Shown here: in pieces, positions 34,745-47,234 of the stretch
Position numbering within the stretch: position 1 is the first letter of the stretch
Layout: every line of letters begins with the position of its first letter
Origin: Formicarius rufipectus
Taxonomy: Eukaryota > Chordata > Aves > Passeriformes > Formicariidae
DNA: 64,000 bases
NCBI GenBank assembly: GCA_013399695.1
Contig: VXAU01002492.1
Coordinates: 941,854-1,005,853, forward strand
Direction of reading: 5' to 3'
The notes under the pieces: generated by a model
What the model saw: the letters and a program-made list of their open reading frames with translations, nothing else
Told to the model about the DNA's origin: nothing
Database searches by the model: none
Made by a program: the position numbers and the translations under genes

Positions 34745-36575
34745 AGACTCAAGAGCATCGGCTCCTCCGAAGAATATGGTAAATTTTCAGAAACAGTAAT
34801 ATATCATCCTAAGTTTAAAAGACATATTAAACTGTATGATATGAGTCAGCAGAGCAGTGGAAATCAATGCAGAGCACTCCTATGTCTCTGCAAAGCATCC
34901 TGCATGCAAATGTTTATGAAAGAGGGCTCTAATGAACAGCAATTTTGATAGAACAGCATATTACACATAAAGAGTCTTTAGTTCCCTCACTGCAGGTTTT
35001 AATACTTTGTAATAAAAGCCTCTCCTAGGTGAGATTCCACAGGCGGTACTTTGCACTAGCATTTTCTATGAGTTAATATTGCACAGGACTATAATAAATT
35101 CTAAGACTCACAGCACTGTTCTTAGGTAAAACTAGAGAATCCTTCATTTTCAGCCCTGGGATAAGACTCATCCAGTGCATCACTAATCACTCACATGAAA
35201 AAATTCCCACAAAAGCTGCAGCCCTTGCAGATGTTAACAAAGATCTAGTAATTTTCAATGCCTTTACCTGTGTGTCATACTGTTACAGATGATGAAATAG
35301 TAGTAGTGATGGAATTAGAATTTAGGAATTCTGATCCTAAAGCCAGCCCTGTCTATTTTCACACACTCCAAAGCCCGGAGACAACAATCATATTAAAACT
35401 TTCCTTTTTCCAGACAGACTAACTAATTCAGGGTTCTTTCTGACCCTGGACATGTTGTTGCTCTTTTCTCTGCACACTCCACAGGCTTGTGTCCATTCAG
35501 TTATCCAAAAGTATTGAGGATAGCTTTATCCCTCTGGTTTGACAGTGTGCATCTGTGTGAATAACAGGTAATTTCTGGAACAAGGGCAGCCAAGTCAGAA
35601 ATGGCAACATTCCTTTATATTCAAGCAAAATGAAGCTGCTCAAAAGCCGCATCCTCAGGCTACTCACTATTCCTCTTGCAGGTACCCACCCACATCAGTG
35701 AGGGTGATCCCACTGGGGATCCCACACATGTTTGGTGAGATGTTGTTATTCTGGGCAGTGTCAGTTCTCCCACACCAGGCAGGACTGTCAGGTGTGTGCT
35801 GTGCTCTGGGCACCTTCACACCAACTCTGAGCCCAACTTTTAATTGTTATCCTGGTTTCCCAGCATTATTTACCAACAGTTTATATCAGCTGCCCTTCCC
35901 TTACAATTTATTTAGATGGCTGGTTAGAAAAACAGCCTATCCTTCTTTGTTTTAACCAGTTTCTACTGTTTCCTAACTTTTATTTCACCCAGGCAGCAGC
36001 AGGCATATCATGGAGTGCCTTTACTAATTGATGCTCTGTGTTTCCACCCCAGCTTTCACCTGTTCCATGTCAGCTGCCTACTTTCAATTTATTTGGAGAT
36101 ATTCTTTATTCTTTTTTCCTCCTGACCTTTGTGACCCTATTTGTGCTACTGCAAAAAGAAGGAAGATTGTCTAACATCCATGAATCACCTCAACTGATGT
36201 TTCCAGGGCATGCACTGTTCAAACCCTCAGCCTTCACAATTCACTATGTGTTTCCTCTGTCTTTCTCATGCCATTTTACTACATTACCAATTTCCATAAA
36301 TGATGTCATTTATTGTCTTGTATTATGCAGAAGACTCCTGTATAATATTATAAATTTTTATCAGAACTTCCCAACTGATTCTCAGTAATAATCTACCCCA
36401 AAACAGCATTTAAAATTAATCTGGGAAGGAAAATAGTGACATCTGCATCCTACACAATTGTAATCACAAACCTCAATGGGCACTCTTGAAAATCTGAAAG
36501 TCAAAATATTTAAATACCTTTTCACTTATAGGAAAACCACCATCTTCAAGGCAAGGTCAACACATTTTAGCTGTT
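34745..36575. other. Non-coding DNA with a doubtful 116-codon frame
   Basis: A plus-strand frame at 36038-36388 (116 codons) is hydrophobic in places but has no recognisable family. Its base composition is like that of its surroundings, so I treat it as chance. Two similar phrases (TATCAGCTGCC then CTTACAATTTATTTAGAT near 35885, and TGTCAGCTGCC then CTTTCAATTTATTTGGAGAT near 36068) hint at an old internal duplication. Confidence 0.4.
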
Positions 36576-36905
36576 GAGACTGGGATCTCCGGTCAGATCC
36601 ACAGGAGGAGCAGAGCCTCGACAGGACTGGGACTGCCACTCTTGACCAGAGTGGCCATCATCCTCATCAGCAGGTCTCTTCTTTGAACTCAGGTGCCCAC
36701 ATGGTGCTCAGCACAGAGGTTGGTGAGCTCCATCCTGCTCTTGCCCCACTGGGCTGGGCTGCACAGCTGGTTTTGTGGGTCACACGGATTTTCATTCTAT
36801 ATCAGTGTATTTCTTGTGATCTTTTTATTAAACTGTTATGCTGCCTTGCAATTCCATTCCAAGTTGGATTCATTTCTCCTGCAGGTTTCACTCTAAACCA
36901 GCACA
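36576..36905 (+). mobile_element. LTR-like element, copy 2 (5'-truncated)
   Basis: This matches the 3' part of the element at 19 kb in the same orientation. Shared blocks include GGACTGCCACTCT, GTGCTCAGCACAG, GGTTGGTGAGCTCCATCCTG, CCCCACTGGGCTGGGCTGC and TCTATATCAGTGTATTT. The ATTAAA signal is at 36827-36832 and a CA end lies near 36905 (ACCAGCACA). Similarity fades upstream of about 36590. It is most likely a fragment of a solo LTR. The two open frames crossing it have no viral domain. Confidence 0.7.
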
Positions 36906-39900
36906 TCTCCTTATTTTGTCATGTTCCCTCTCAGGCAGAACAGGCCTCCCCAGGTACTTTCTTTCTACTGTTACGCAGTGAGACTTTGCCATTGGTTCAA
37001 ATTCCCCTGTGTATTTTTGATGGGATCCATCAGAGTGCAGGTGATTCCCAGAGTTATTCCCACTGCAAAGAGAAGGCAGAACCACAACAGGTTTTTTAGG
37101 CCAATAGCAATGAAAGAGTTGTGTTTACAGGACACAAAACATGCTCTGAATGTTGGTTCAACCTTTTGTGTGTTGTCCAGTGATGTAAGAAGATGAAAAT
37201 GTTTCTGATGAGAACAGATTTTTTTAAAAGTTAAAAAATAAATGAATTCTTTTTTCCCATATTGTCGGGTATGGCCTGAGTGTTTTCAAATTACGTCCCT
37301 TTGTTCTGAAAAAAGGAACTCTGAAACTGTATTTATTTATTATAAAATTATTATTACTATTATTAACTGGAAAATATAATGTTCATTAATTTCCTACAGC
37401 TTTTCTGTCTTTTTCAAGCATACTTTATTCGCTTTTATGCATGCAACCAATTTAAATGAGAAGTTGTGAAATGTAGAAGGGGAAATATTAGAATTAAAAG
37501 TTTGTTATGACAACTCTGACACACTGAAAACTTGAAGAATTAAGGTGTTAAAAATCACAGCACTTGGAGCTATTCAGCAAAACTTTCAAGATCAACAACT
37601 CTGCATTACAAAACCTTTAAGTGTTTATTAACTTAAGTAGATTTCATAGAATTTCTTTGATCACGTTTTTTACAATAAAGCCATTGCAAAGCATGCATCC
37701 TAATTGTTTATTTACACAATATTAATATTCAGGCAGAAGGATCATGGAAGCATAGTTAATTAAATACAAATTAATGTGGTGGAATATTTAATTATCTATT
37801 CTACACCTCACAACTAATGATTATGTAAATGCCTTGCATATAATCTTGTTCCCAGGAAATTAACTTAATGGCCTTCAACAAATGAACATTTTGTATGCAT
37901 TGCAGGACACTTTATCTAAATTTTAACAGCATGGTATTAGTTTCAGATAATAACATGATTACACAATTGAAAATGTAAATGTATATTTTTGTTTTCTTGA
38001 TTTTACTTCAGAACTCAGAGTGGAATATGGGACAACTTGTAGGAGTGCAGCTCTGAGGTTCAGTGGGTTAGGCTTTCGCCAACGCCAGTTTCTCCAGCTT
38101 TGCTTTCAGCACATTTGCAGGGGTCTCTGTCCCTCCAACACCCAACCTGCTCCTGGAGAGGAGAACTGAGCTCTGGCTCTCCTATCAACACACCATGAGC
38201 CAGAGGGACACAGAAGGCACAGGAAAATATCTTGCTGTACCACAGAATTCCTGCTGAATTGCCCAAATCTAGGTCCAGTAATGAATATTGAAAGTTATCC
38301 ATAGCAGAGACTTTGCTCTGTTGATTGCAGGAAAAGTCTGTACCTTTCTGTAAAAGGAAAAAAAAAAAAAAAAAAGAGAATCTACATGTATGTTTCTGGT
38401 AGATACTTTAAGCAGTATTTACATAGAATATCTTCCTTTAGAAAACCCATTTTAATAGCTACGTATAAAAAAGTAACAGTGCAAGGCTGTCCATTCATCT
38501 TCCAGGGTTCTTTTAGAGTAAAAAATGCTTGAAACTTGAATTCCAGAATACTTTGGAGTGATCTCAAAATGAGATTATGTAATTACAAGAGGTATCCTTA
38601 ACTTTCACTAAAGCACATACCTGATATAATGCCTGGGAAAAAAGGTCTCTTGTTGCTAACCAGTATAATTAATATTCTCTCCAATCCAGGATTAATGTTT
38701 CTCAGACGGAGAAGAGAAAGGGCTATTAGAGGGTCTTATGCACAGCCTAAAAAGGGACTGATGATTATTACTTATTTGCCTGTAGGCCTGGGCATGCCTG
38801 GGCAGACTGTCAAACACTGCCTATTCCTGTTACTTTTGCTTTGCCAGAACAATTACAGCTGGAAAAAGTCTTATTCAAAGTCAGTAGAAGCCAATGGGAA
38901 ATGATCAGAAATCAAACCAAAGGAATAACAATGAGCCCTCATGGTGTATTTTAGAGTTTCAGAGCATTTTACATATTCTGTAAAGGTAACACAACACTAA
39001 GTTGAACAGCCAGGTAGATTTTGCCAAGTGAAGGTAAATGGTGTTTAGAAAAAAAAATAAAATGAGAAACTACTCAAAGAATAGTTTCAGCCAAAAGTAT
39101 AAAATGAAAGTTTTCAAAATTTATTATGTCATTTTGATATTATTTAAATTGTTTCCTTTGTGAAACAAAGAAGAACAGGAAGGCTTAAGAAGATAGAATC
39201 TGAGTTTCATTTATAAAGAATGAGAGAAAAAGAAATCCCTAGCTCTGACCAGGTACATTCATATGAATTATACATCTGCTTATCCATAGTGCTGCACTTG
39301 CTAATCATCACTGTAATTGCACTCAGGAAAAAGGGAATAGCAATTTCACAGAAAAGGAATCTTTGAGTCATTTGCCCGTCCTGAATTTGACAGGAATAGA
39401 TATTAGTTGTAAGATATTCAGCTTAAAAAGACAGCACTAGGAGGCTCCATTTTAAAGAAGAAATTCTACCCAAAAGTCTGTTTTGCTTTGGATTTCTAAC
39501 CTGGGATGTATGTGTTGATTAAATCTGAGGAATTGTGATGCATCTGAACAGGTTAATTCTGACCAGGGCAGGGTCTCAGGAGATCAGGAGTAGCTGACCC
39601 AGCATCTGAGCAAGGAAGGGGCAACTTCATTTGCTGGACAGTTGCCTTCATTAGATTGGAAGAGAGAGGCAAGGGACAACCTCTGCAATAGCCCAGACCT
39701 GGGCTGGACTGGCAACTGAGTGGGATTTAGCACTGGTTGGAGTGAGCTCTACCACAGAGCTGCAGCCAGGCAGCCTCCTGACAGGGGGAAGGTGTGGTCA
39801 TGGTCCTTCTGGAATCCACTGCTTCATTTCACATGTTCACATCCCTAATTACAAGGTGCCTCGAGAATAGAAAAGGAGGCAAAGGAGGGAAAGAAAATAA

Positions 39901-42900
39901 AATAGGAAAAGGAAAGAACTTCATTTCCCTACTAGTCTAAGTTTTAATATATATATGCAAATATATATAAGATATGCATATATATAAGTATATATAATAT
40001 ACTCAGCCCAAAACAAGCCCTTTGAACTCTGAGACACTGTATCTAAACTCTAGGATGCTCAAGGCATCTTTCCCATTATTAAAGCACAATACATGTTGAA
40101 ATGTTTTGTGCTTTGTATTCATAAGAGGTACTTTTTAATTGTCATCCTCTCATCATAGTTGTCATCCCGAAATCAGCTGACTAATCACAGTGAAGTTCAC
40201 CCATGAAAGTGAGTTGATCAAATTAAAATTAATTAGTTGACATCATATTCTTTGTTTGATGTGATATTTTGCAGTCGTCTTCTGCAGGGTTATATTCATG
40301 CCTCTCTAATAGTGTTTTGCCTCTGCAAAGGAAATGAGTGATGTTACCCTTGGTACAATAAATTCAGAATATGACATGGGGTTTTTTGTAGCTCCCACTT
40401 ATCTTGCTGCTTCCTGACAATTCATTGAGTGGAACAATCCTTCAGTTTACATTTTCTTTCTGGTTGCTTATTGTTTTATTAGTCCATTATTAACATTTAG
40501 TTTATTATTTGTCAGTGGGAGAAATAGGTAAACCAGGGTTGTAAACCTGCAAGGAGATGAGAAATTCTTGGGGGAGTCAGTGGAAGTTGATTGCACTCAG
40601 TGGTTATACAGAACACTCAATACCTTCTCAGATCAGTTGTCAGCTGAGAAGGAAAGAGGATCACAAAGAGTGGAAATAGTTATTTTTACATATTATTTCA
40701 AAAAGCTTAATTCAACTCTCATTTAAGTCAAGGGGGGATTTTCCACTGAGTTTCATGGAAAGCTCTTAACATTTTACAACCCTAAGAATTATGCCTGTTA
40801 AACAGCTCCCTGGACAAACCCACCAAAACCAACCAAATGAGGGGTCCAATAAAGAACCTGTAGTCTAGTCTTCTTAGAGTAGCCATCTCCACCAGGGACT
40901 GTGGTAACAGCAGACCACACTGAGTTCCGAGTGGAAACAAATGAGGTGATCTGAAACTGGAAGTGTTTTAATGGACCTATGTATAAAATGAGAAGTTTTC
41001 CCACTGGTATATGATATGAGAAACCTTTGCCATGTGCAGAAACCAAAAATACAGTGAAAGAATATATACCTCCATACTGTATAAAATACTTGTTAAACTA
41101 TTAAACTACAGCTGAATCACAATCTTCTGTTTGAAGAGGCTTTAGAAACTCTCCATGCCTCTATTAGACTAATGTATTCTTCAGAACACCATCCAGCTAT
41201 GCTGAACATTCTTCTCCCTCTTCCTTTTCCCCTCATCTCTGCTCTCTTTCCCTTAAAACACACCTTGATCTCCTTTCCCAGACCTTAATTTCTTAATCTC
41301 CCTTTCCAGACTTTCATCCTGCCCTTCTTTTTATATTTATCCAGTGAAAGAAAAAAGTGAACTAAGAAAGTAGCAGCTGCTATAAAGTTTTTTGGGAAGG
41401 TATGGGGAGAAGGAGTTCTCAGAGTAGAATGCTGGGGAGGGCCAGTAAGGGAATTAACTGACTCTGCAGCTCCTTTCCTGCTTCCAGGCTCCCTCTGAAT
41501 CAAGCTGACTGTTTGGATGAACACTTTTAGGAGGAATTAATTTCCTCTAACCAAAAGGACACAGGAGAGTGATGCAGTTCCCATCACATGTGGTTATCTT
41601 TGACATCTCAGACTAAATGATCCAGCTGTTCTCAGCTAAGGCAGCTGAGGACTGACTTGGATATCAGACCAGAACTCCCACTGTGCCATCCCCACTGAGA
41701 CTCACTAATAGCTCTGCCTTTAGGTCGAGTGGGCGCTTTTCTTCTGCTGACTGACACAGGTTTGTGTTCTGCTCCCTCTCCTGCTTACCAGTCTTACAGT
41801 CTGGGCTCTCTTTTCCTGGCACCAAACATCTTTGGAAATAAGATTAAATAGGATTTAGCCGAGAATCACCAACATCCCTTCTTCAAATAGTTCAGCTTCA
41901 CAGTCATAAAACAGCAACTACTCCTTGGATTATGGCAGCATGTTCTTGAGCCCATGTAATCTTAAAACATACATTGTAGGGCTCTAATTTTCAATGACTG
42001 TCAGGCACCTGTTTATATTTATGTGGTGTGTTGACATTTCAGATGTCCTGCAAGGACTTTCACATTGATTTGGACAGAACAGCTCACAATTTAAAAACAA
42101 ACTTAGTATGTGAAAAATCATTGCAGCATGTCCCCACTGCAATTTGCAGATAGGAGGCAAACACAATTCTGTTACCCATAGACTTGTACATGTTTGTGAA
42201 TAAAATGAAACCCAGACTATTCAAAAGAATTCAGCCTTTGTGTCAGTCCAGTCCTGTTGGAAACATTGGTAAACACCAAGAGTTTTTAAAAGCAGCATTT
42301 AGGTCAGTGCTGAGCACCTTTGCAGATCTCTATTAAACCAGCAACTCAGCCTCTGCATAATAAAAGAACAGTGGCATCAAATTTCAGAGCTGATGGCCTT
42401 TCTATCCTCTGCAGCTTTTTTCCTGTTTAGGAAAGAGTTGCATAAAGAAATGTCTGCTGAAGTGGAAAAAAACAGTTGAATATTTGTACGTTTTTTCTGC
42501 TACTAGGTTTTCCCTTTTCATTTCTTTATTGGTTGAGAAACAATTGTAATACTTGAGCAGTCAGTGAGTTCACTTTATTAACAGTTCAAACATAATGTGA
42601 AGCCAATATATTTAATGTTAGTTACAAAGCTTCTGCAAATTTAAGCTGTATTTTGCTCGCTTAATTAGGTAAACTACATTGTTTTTCTCTTACTGGTTCC
42701 TCTTTTTAATATGAGAGCAATAAAAGCACCATAGGGTGCATGGTATTTTTAAAAATGCATTAGAGTATATATTTTCCTATGAACTGTAAATTGTTTAGAA
42801 ATTTTTTCTCCTTCACTATTCTTACAATTCACAATAAAATATGTGATCCCTAATGCAACCTTTTTAAAAAGTGACTGCACCCAGCCTGTAACTAATTAAT

Positions 42901-43607
42901 TATGAGCATAATCTGTTCTGGTGACAGTTATTTTTTAACAAAGCTTTATAATGCAAATCATGGCATTTACATTCCTATTCAAGGGATATCTACACTTAAA
43001 CTCTCACACAGGATATTGCCTAAAAATCAATTCACTACTTTCTCTTTTCTTTTTTTTTTTTTTTCTTTCCTCTTCACCTTCTACTCTCTCTTTTAGAGTT
43101 CTCATTTTCTTTTGAAATGGAACAAAACATTGCTAATTTGGCTCCTCTTCGTGGTATTTCCCTCCTTTACTTCCATTGCAGGCTGAGTAGATCAAGCTAT
43201 TGAATGTAAAGCCAGAGAGCATTTCACTATACATGAAATGAAGGCAGATCATGCTGGGACAGTCACCTTCAACATCAGGCATTCAGTCTAAATTTACAGT
43301 AATAGACTCATGCTCGGAGAGCGCTTGCTGTGTTTGTTTGCAAACTAGTATGCAGTACTTACAAGTCTGTGGTTTTATTGACATATTCCTTTCCTTTCCT
43401 GTGGTTTTTAATTGAAACCCCCACTGCTCAGCCGAGCTCCTGGAAGTCAGAGAACAGAAGTTGTGCGTTTAGTTTAGCATTTAGACAAGATGAACACATA
43501 GCAGAGTTCTGCTGGCCCATTACGAAATGCACGGTTCAGGGCTGTTGGAGTTTTTGTTGTGATTAAGACTCATGATATGTGTCTGGAATTGCCACTCTGA
43601 AATCAAA
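36906..43607. other. Unique AT-rich non-coding DNA with possible conserved blocks
   Basis: No gene is supported over 6.7 kb. About 37430-37990 and 42530-42900 are repeat-poor, strongly AT-rich and dense in TTAATTAA, TAATTAT and AATTAATG-type homeodomain sites. This is compatible with developmental regulatory elements but is not proof. A run of 18 A lies at 38358-38375, a TA-rich tract at about 39948-40004 and a T run near 43050-43064. Confidence 0.4.
39948..40004. repeat. (TA)n-rich simple sequence
   Basis: This stretch is almost pure A and T with ATATAT units broken by GCA and AAG. It contains several short palindromes, such as ATATGCATATAT. Confidence 0.85.
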
Positions 43608-43935
43608 TCACAGAGTCACAGAGCCACAGAATCCCAGAATATGCAAAGTTGGAAGGGACCCACGGGGATCATTGAGTCCTACTCCTGGCCCTGCCCAGGG
43701 CCATCCCCGAGGGTCACACCCTGTGCCCCAGAGGATCATCCAAACACTCCTGGAGCCCTGGCAGCCTTGGTGCTGTGCCCACTGCTCTGTTCAGTGCCCA
43801 CCACTCTCTGGGGGAAGAACCCTTTCCTGAGATCCCACCTAACCTTACCCTGGCACAACTCCCAGCCATTCCTTCACGTGCCGTCACTGGTCACAACAGA
43901 GCAGAGATCAGTGCCTTCCCCTCATCTTCCTCTCA
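43608..43935 (-). mobile_element. CR1 3'-end fragment, minus strand
   Basis: The left end (TCACAGAGTCACAGAGCCAC plus AGAATCCCAGAATATGC) followed by GTTGGAAGGGACCCACGG and GATCATTGAGTCC is the antisense of a common songbird-type CR1 3' terminus. On the minus strand it reads GTGGTGGGCACTGAACAG and later GGGCAGGGCCAGGAGTAGGA before the end. The 129-codon plus-strand frame across it is antisense and not a gene. The related copy at 44423-44669 points the other way. Confidence 0.93.
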
Positions 43936-44422
43936 AATTAATAATGAAGAAAATGTTTTAATTTATAGACCAACACTGAGAAAAAGTCATTTTAATATCA
44001 CTAGCAATATTTTCTAGAAGGTATTTGCTTCCTGCTGCTGCTGCACATCCACTGCTGGCTGCGTGTCCAGCCTGAGTGCTCAGTACTCAGCCCTTTGAGC
44101 TGTGACTTGGCCAGCCAAGGGTAGGTTTTCATTCTGTCACTCTCTGGATGAACTGAGAGGGAACCAAGAGTAGTCCTGTGTATCATAAGGAAGGTATTAT
44201 TTCTTTTAAAATTTACAGTGTTCTTCACCACACTAGAATAACAGCACTTTAGGTACCAACAGAGTCAAAGAAGCATGTGCAAAACTGATGTGAAGTGATA
44301 AACAAAAGTCATGTAAATCTAAAATCACATTTCTAGGCCCAGGCATATCACCTGAGTTAGAATTCCATGACTTAGCCTTTTGCCTTATGATAGGAGTTAA
44401 AATCCATTGAAAACATTTATGA
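43936..44422. other. Unique spacer between two CR1 fragments
   Basis: About 490 bases separate the two head-to-head CR1 pieces. Nothing was recognised in it apart from a short CTGCTGCTGCTG run near 44032-44043. Confidence 0.5.
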
Positions 44423-44669
44423 CCCAAGGGAATGGCTGGGGCTGTGTCAGGAGAGCTTTAGGTTGGATCTCAGGATAAAGTTTTTTCCCCAGAGGGTGGT
44501 GGGCACTGACCAGGCTCCCCAGGGCAATGGACACAGCCCCAGGGCTGCCAGAGCTCCAGGAGCGTTTGAATGATCCTCTGAGGGACAGGGTGGGATTCTT
44601 GGGGTGTCTGTGCAGGGCCAGGAGCTGGACTTAAATGATTCTTACAGCTCAGGATATGATTCTGTGATT
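44423..44669 (+). mobile_element. CR1 3'-end fragment, plus strand
   Basis: This contains AGAGGGTGGTGGGCACTGAC then CAGGCTCCCCAGGGCAATGG, and later CAGGGCCAGGAGCTGGACTT, ending GATATGATTCTGTGATT, a CR1 terminus. It belongs to the same subfamily as 43608-43935 (inverted) and 46925-47234 (same orientation). Confidence 0.93.
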
Positions 44670-46924
44670 ACCAGTAAAGCTTTCATTTAACTAAAAGAAT
44701 AAGGCAATACCAATAACACACAAATACAGCCAAAAGAAAAGCAACTCCTGTCCACCAATAATGATTAAACCATTTGTGACTCCTGAGGGCTTTCTGAATA
44801 TGTGGCTTGTCCTTAAAGTAGTTCCATTGCAAAATCTGGGTGTGATGAAGCAGATCTGGCAGCTGCAGGTACAGTTTCCACTGCCAATGACAAAAAAAAT
44901 AGCATGTGTTACTATTGTCATGCTGCAGAAGCCATGAACTCCTTCAGCTCTATTATGCACACAGTCTTGTCATTCTAACAAGAGTAGCCTGGATACCCTT
45001 TAATGAATTTCTTACTGCTCTGTATAATTAAATCAACATCTCCCTGTGCCTTATATGGTGAGCAAAACCACCTCTTTCCATTCAGACATTACATACATTC
45101 AGTAGACTGCATGATCCTGAGCTAAAATATGTCTCATTTCTTCCTGTGATGAAATGAATGGATTTATTTACTTGTATTCTGATAAATATTGAACCAACTT
45201 GCCTTGAATGCAGATGGGAAATAGACTCTCTCAAGAATTCCTCCTGCTGCATTAACACCCTTCAAGCAAGTAGCCAGCAGAGTCTTTGCAGCACAGAAGT
45301 TCTGCATGAAAAAAAAAACCCAGCACCAGCATTTGTCAAATAAATGTCTGTTAATGAATAACATAAAAGAGCCCATGTTCCTCAGTTGTAAATAAGAGAG
45401 AACAGAGAAGTGTGAAAAGAACTCTGCTAGAGAAACAATGAAATATTAATAAACTTGTGTGGGAAGCCTTGCTAGGTGAGGAATTAGACAAATACATCAC
45501 TTGCTTTCTTTACCCTCCCACAGGACCATGCCTACATGAATTGGTATTGGCCTATGAGGTAAGAAACACACACAAAAAGAACCCACAACAAATAACCCAC
45601 AATTTTAGAGTCCAGTTCATGCCACAGATCACTGCACAATTAAGGAGCTTATATGCATAGTAACATGACAATGAGAAACCTCCTATTTGTTCTGTGGAGA
45701 CCCTGGAAGTCACATACAGCCCACCCTGAGAAACCTTAGTATTCCTTTCTTTCTTTTCTGCTCATACTTTTAATCATAACTGTAGAACTGACATGACTAG
45801 ATATGAAATTAATTAAGGGTTAATATTAAAACTATCAAAAGATGCTCAAAATATCTGGATATTTAAACCAGTGCATTTGGTAAATTGCTGAGGTTTTTCC
45901 ATACGAAGCATATGACCAAATACATATTTGCTGTGTGAGTGCTGTGGGGTACACGTGTGCTCTGAACCTTTCTCTGGACCAAACATTAAAATACCTGAGG
46001 AGAAATTATTGATTATTTGGGTGAAAAGCATCCTCTTTAGGAGACTCAGTTATTGCAGCCTAAAGGATTAGGCTCAGTGTTCACTTGTTACTGGTAAATA
46101 TCGACTCTTAAAAGGAGATCACAAAGATAACCAGGTTCTTTTAGTTTTCCACATATCAAAGCTGGAAGGTATAAAATTACTATCTTGTTTGAAGCTCTTT
46201 CAAACTGAAATGGTAATCCATTGATTTTACCAGTGGGATGCCAGAATATTTAAGTATTTGCAAATATCCCTGTCGATGTTGCTCATTATGCAAGAAATAA
46301 ACTATAACAAAATGCCACTGTAAGACAGTGTGCCCCTCCCTTGAGGCATAAGTGGGAAAGCGCTGCCAGGAGTCCATTGAAATTGCAATGTGTGAAGGGC
46401 TGCCAGCTGGCTGTCCACAGCAGAGTAAGACAAAAAAAAAACCCCTATATATTGTGCCTATCACTAGACGAGCAGCCACTTGGCTTAAGCCCATCCAATA
46501 TCAAATATCCAGCTGGGAGACAGTTCCCATTGGTCCCTGGAAGGGTTAAGGAAGGTGTGGAAAAGGTAAAACCACTATTAGGTAATTGTTGCAGGAAAGA
46601 GCTTCTTTGACTGGGGAGTAGCAGGGAGAAAAATCTCTAATTGCATAACTGTAAATTAGTGGCAGGAAGATACATGCTGGCCAAAGGGATCTGAAAGACA
46701 GAAAATGGAAGAACTATTTTTCAGACTCCGATGCTGGTGCTCTGGTGCATTTGCTGAATTGTTGCTTTATTATATATAAAAAAAAGCTTATTGTTAGCTA
46801 GATACTGTCCCAATTAACCTACATCTGTTCTAAAGGTATCATTTTTCCACTGTGTTTTTGATATAGTTTCCACAATCACTTTGTTAGAAGTTAGATTATC
46901 CTCCTTCACGTGAGCTTTCAGTAG
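44670..46924. other. Unique AT-rich non-coding DNA
   Basis: No gene or repeat was recognised. The longest frame is 104 codons (46180-46494, minus) with no domain. Confidence 0.5.
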
Positions 46925-47234
46925 AGGAGACTGAGGGGAGACCCCATAACGACTGCAACTTCCTCAGGAGGGGCAGGAACTGGTCTCTCCTCTGTGGTGG
47001 CCAGTGACAGAACCTGAGGGAATGGCCTGAACTTGTGTCAGTGTCATTTAGGCTGGATATTAGAAAGAGGTTCTTTCCCCAGAACATGATTGGGCACTGA
47101 ACAGGCTCTCCAGGGCAGTGGGCAGAGCACCATGGCTGCCAGAACTCCAGAAGTGTTTCGACAACACTCTCAGGCACATGGGGTGACCCTCAGGCACAGT
47201 CCTGTGCAGGGGGAAGGGTTGGACTATATCCAGG
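46925..47234 (+). mobile_element. CR1 fragment, plus strand, lacking the terminal repeat
   Basis: The 5' part AGGGGAGACCCCATAAC corresponds to the RGDLI-type end of ORF2. Then follow TTAGGCTGGATATTAGAAAG, GGGCACTGAACAGGCTCTCC and CAACACTCTCAGGCACATGG. The match stops at GGACTATATCCAGG, short of the ATTCTGTG terminus, so the 3' tip has been lost or has diverged. Confidence 0.9.

Noticed and set aside
36038..36388. 116-codon plus-strand frame with hydrophobic stretches
   Set aside because: No recognisable family, composition like the surrounding DNA, and no splice or promoter context. It looks like a chance opening.
43572..43961. 129-codon plus-strand frame rich in Pro and Ser
   Set aside because: It reads the antisense strand of a CR1 3' end, a common source of false genes in birds.
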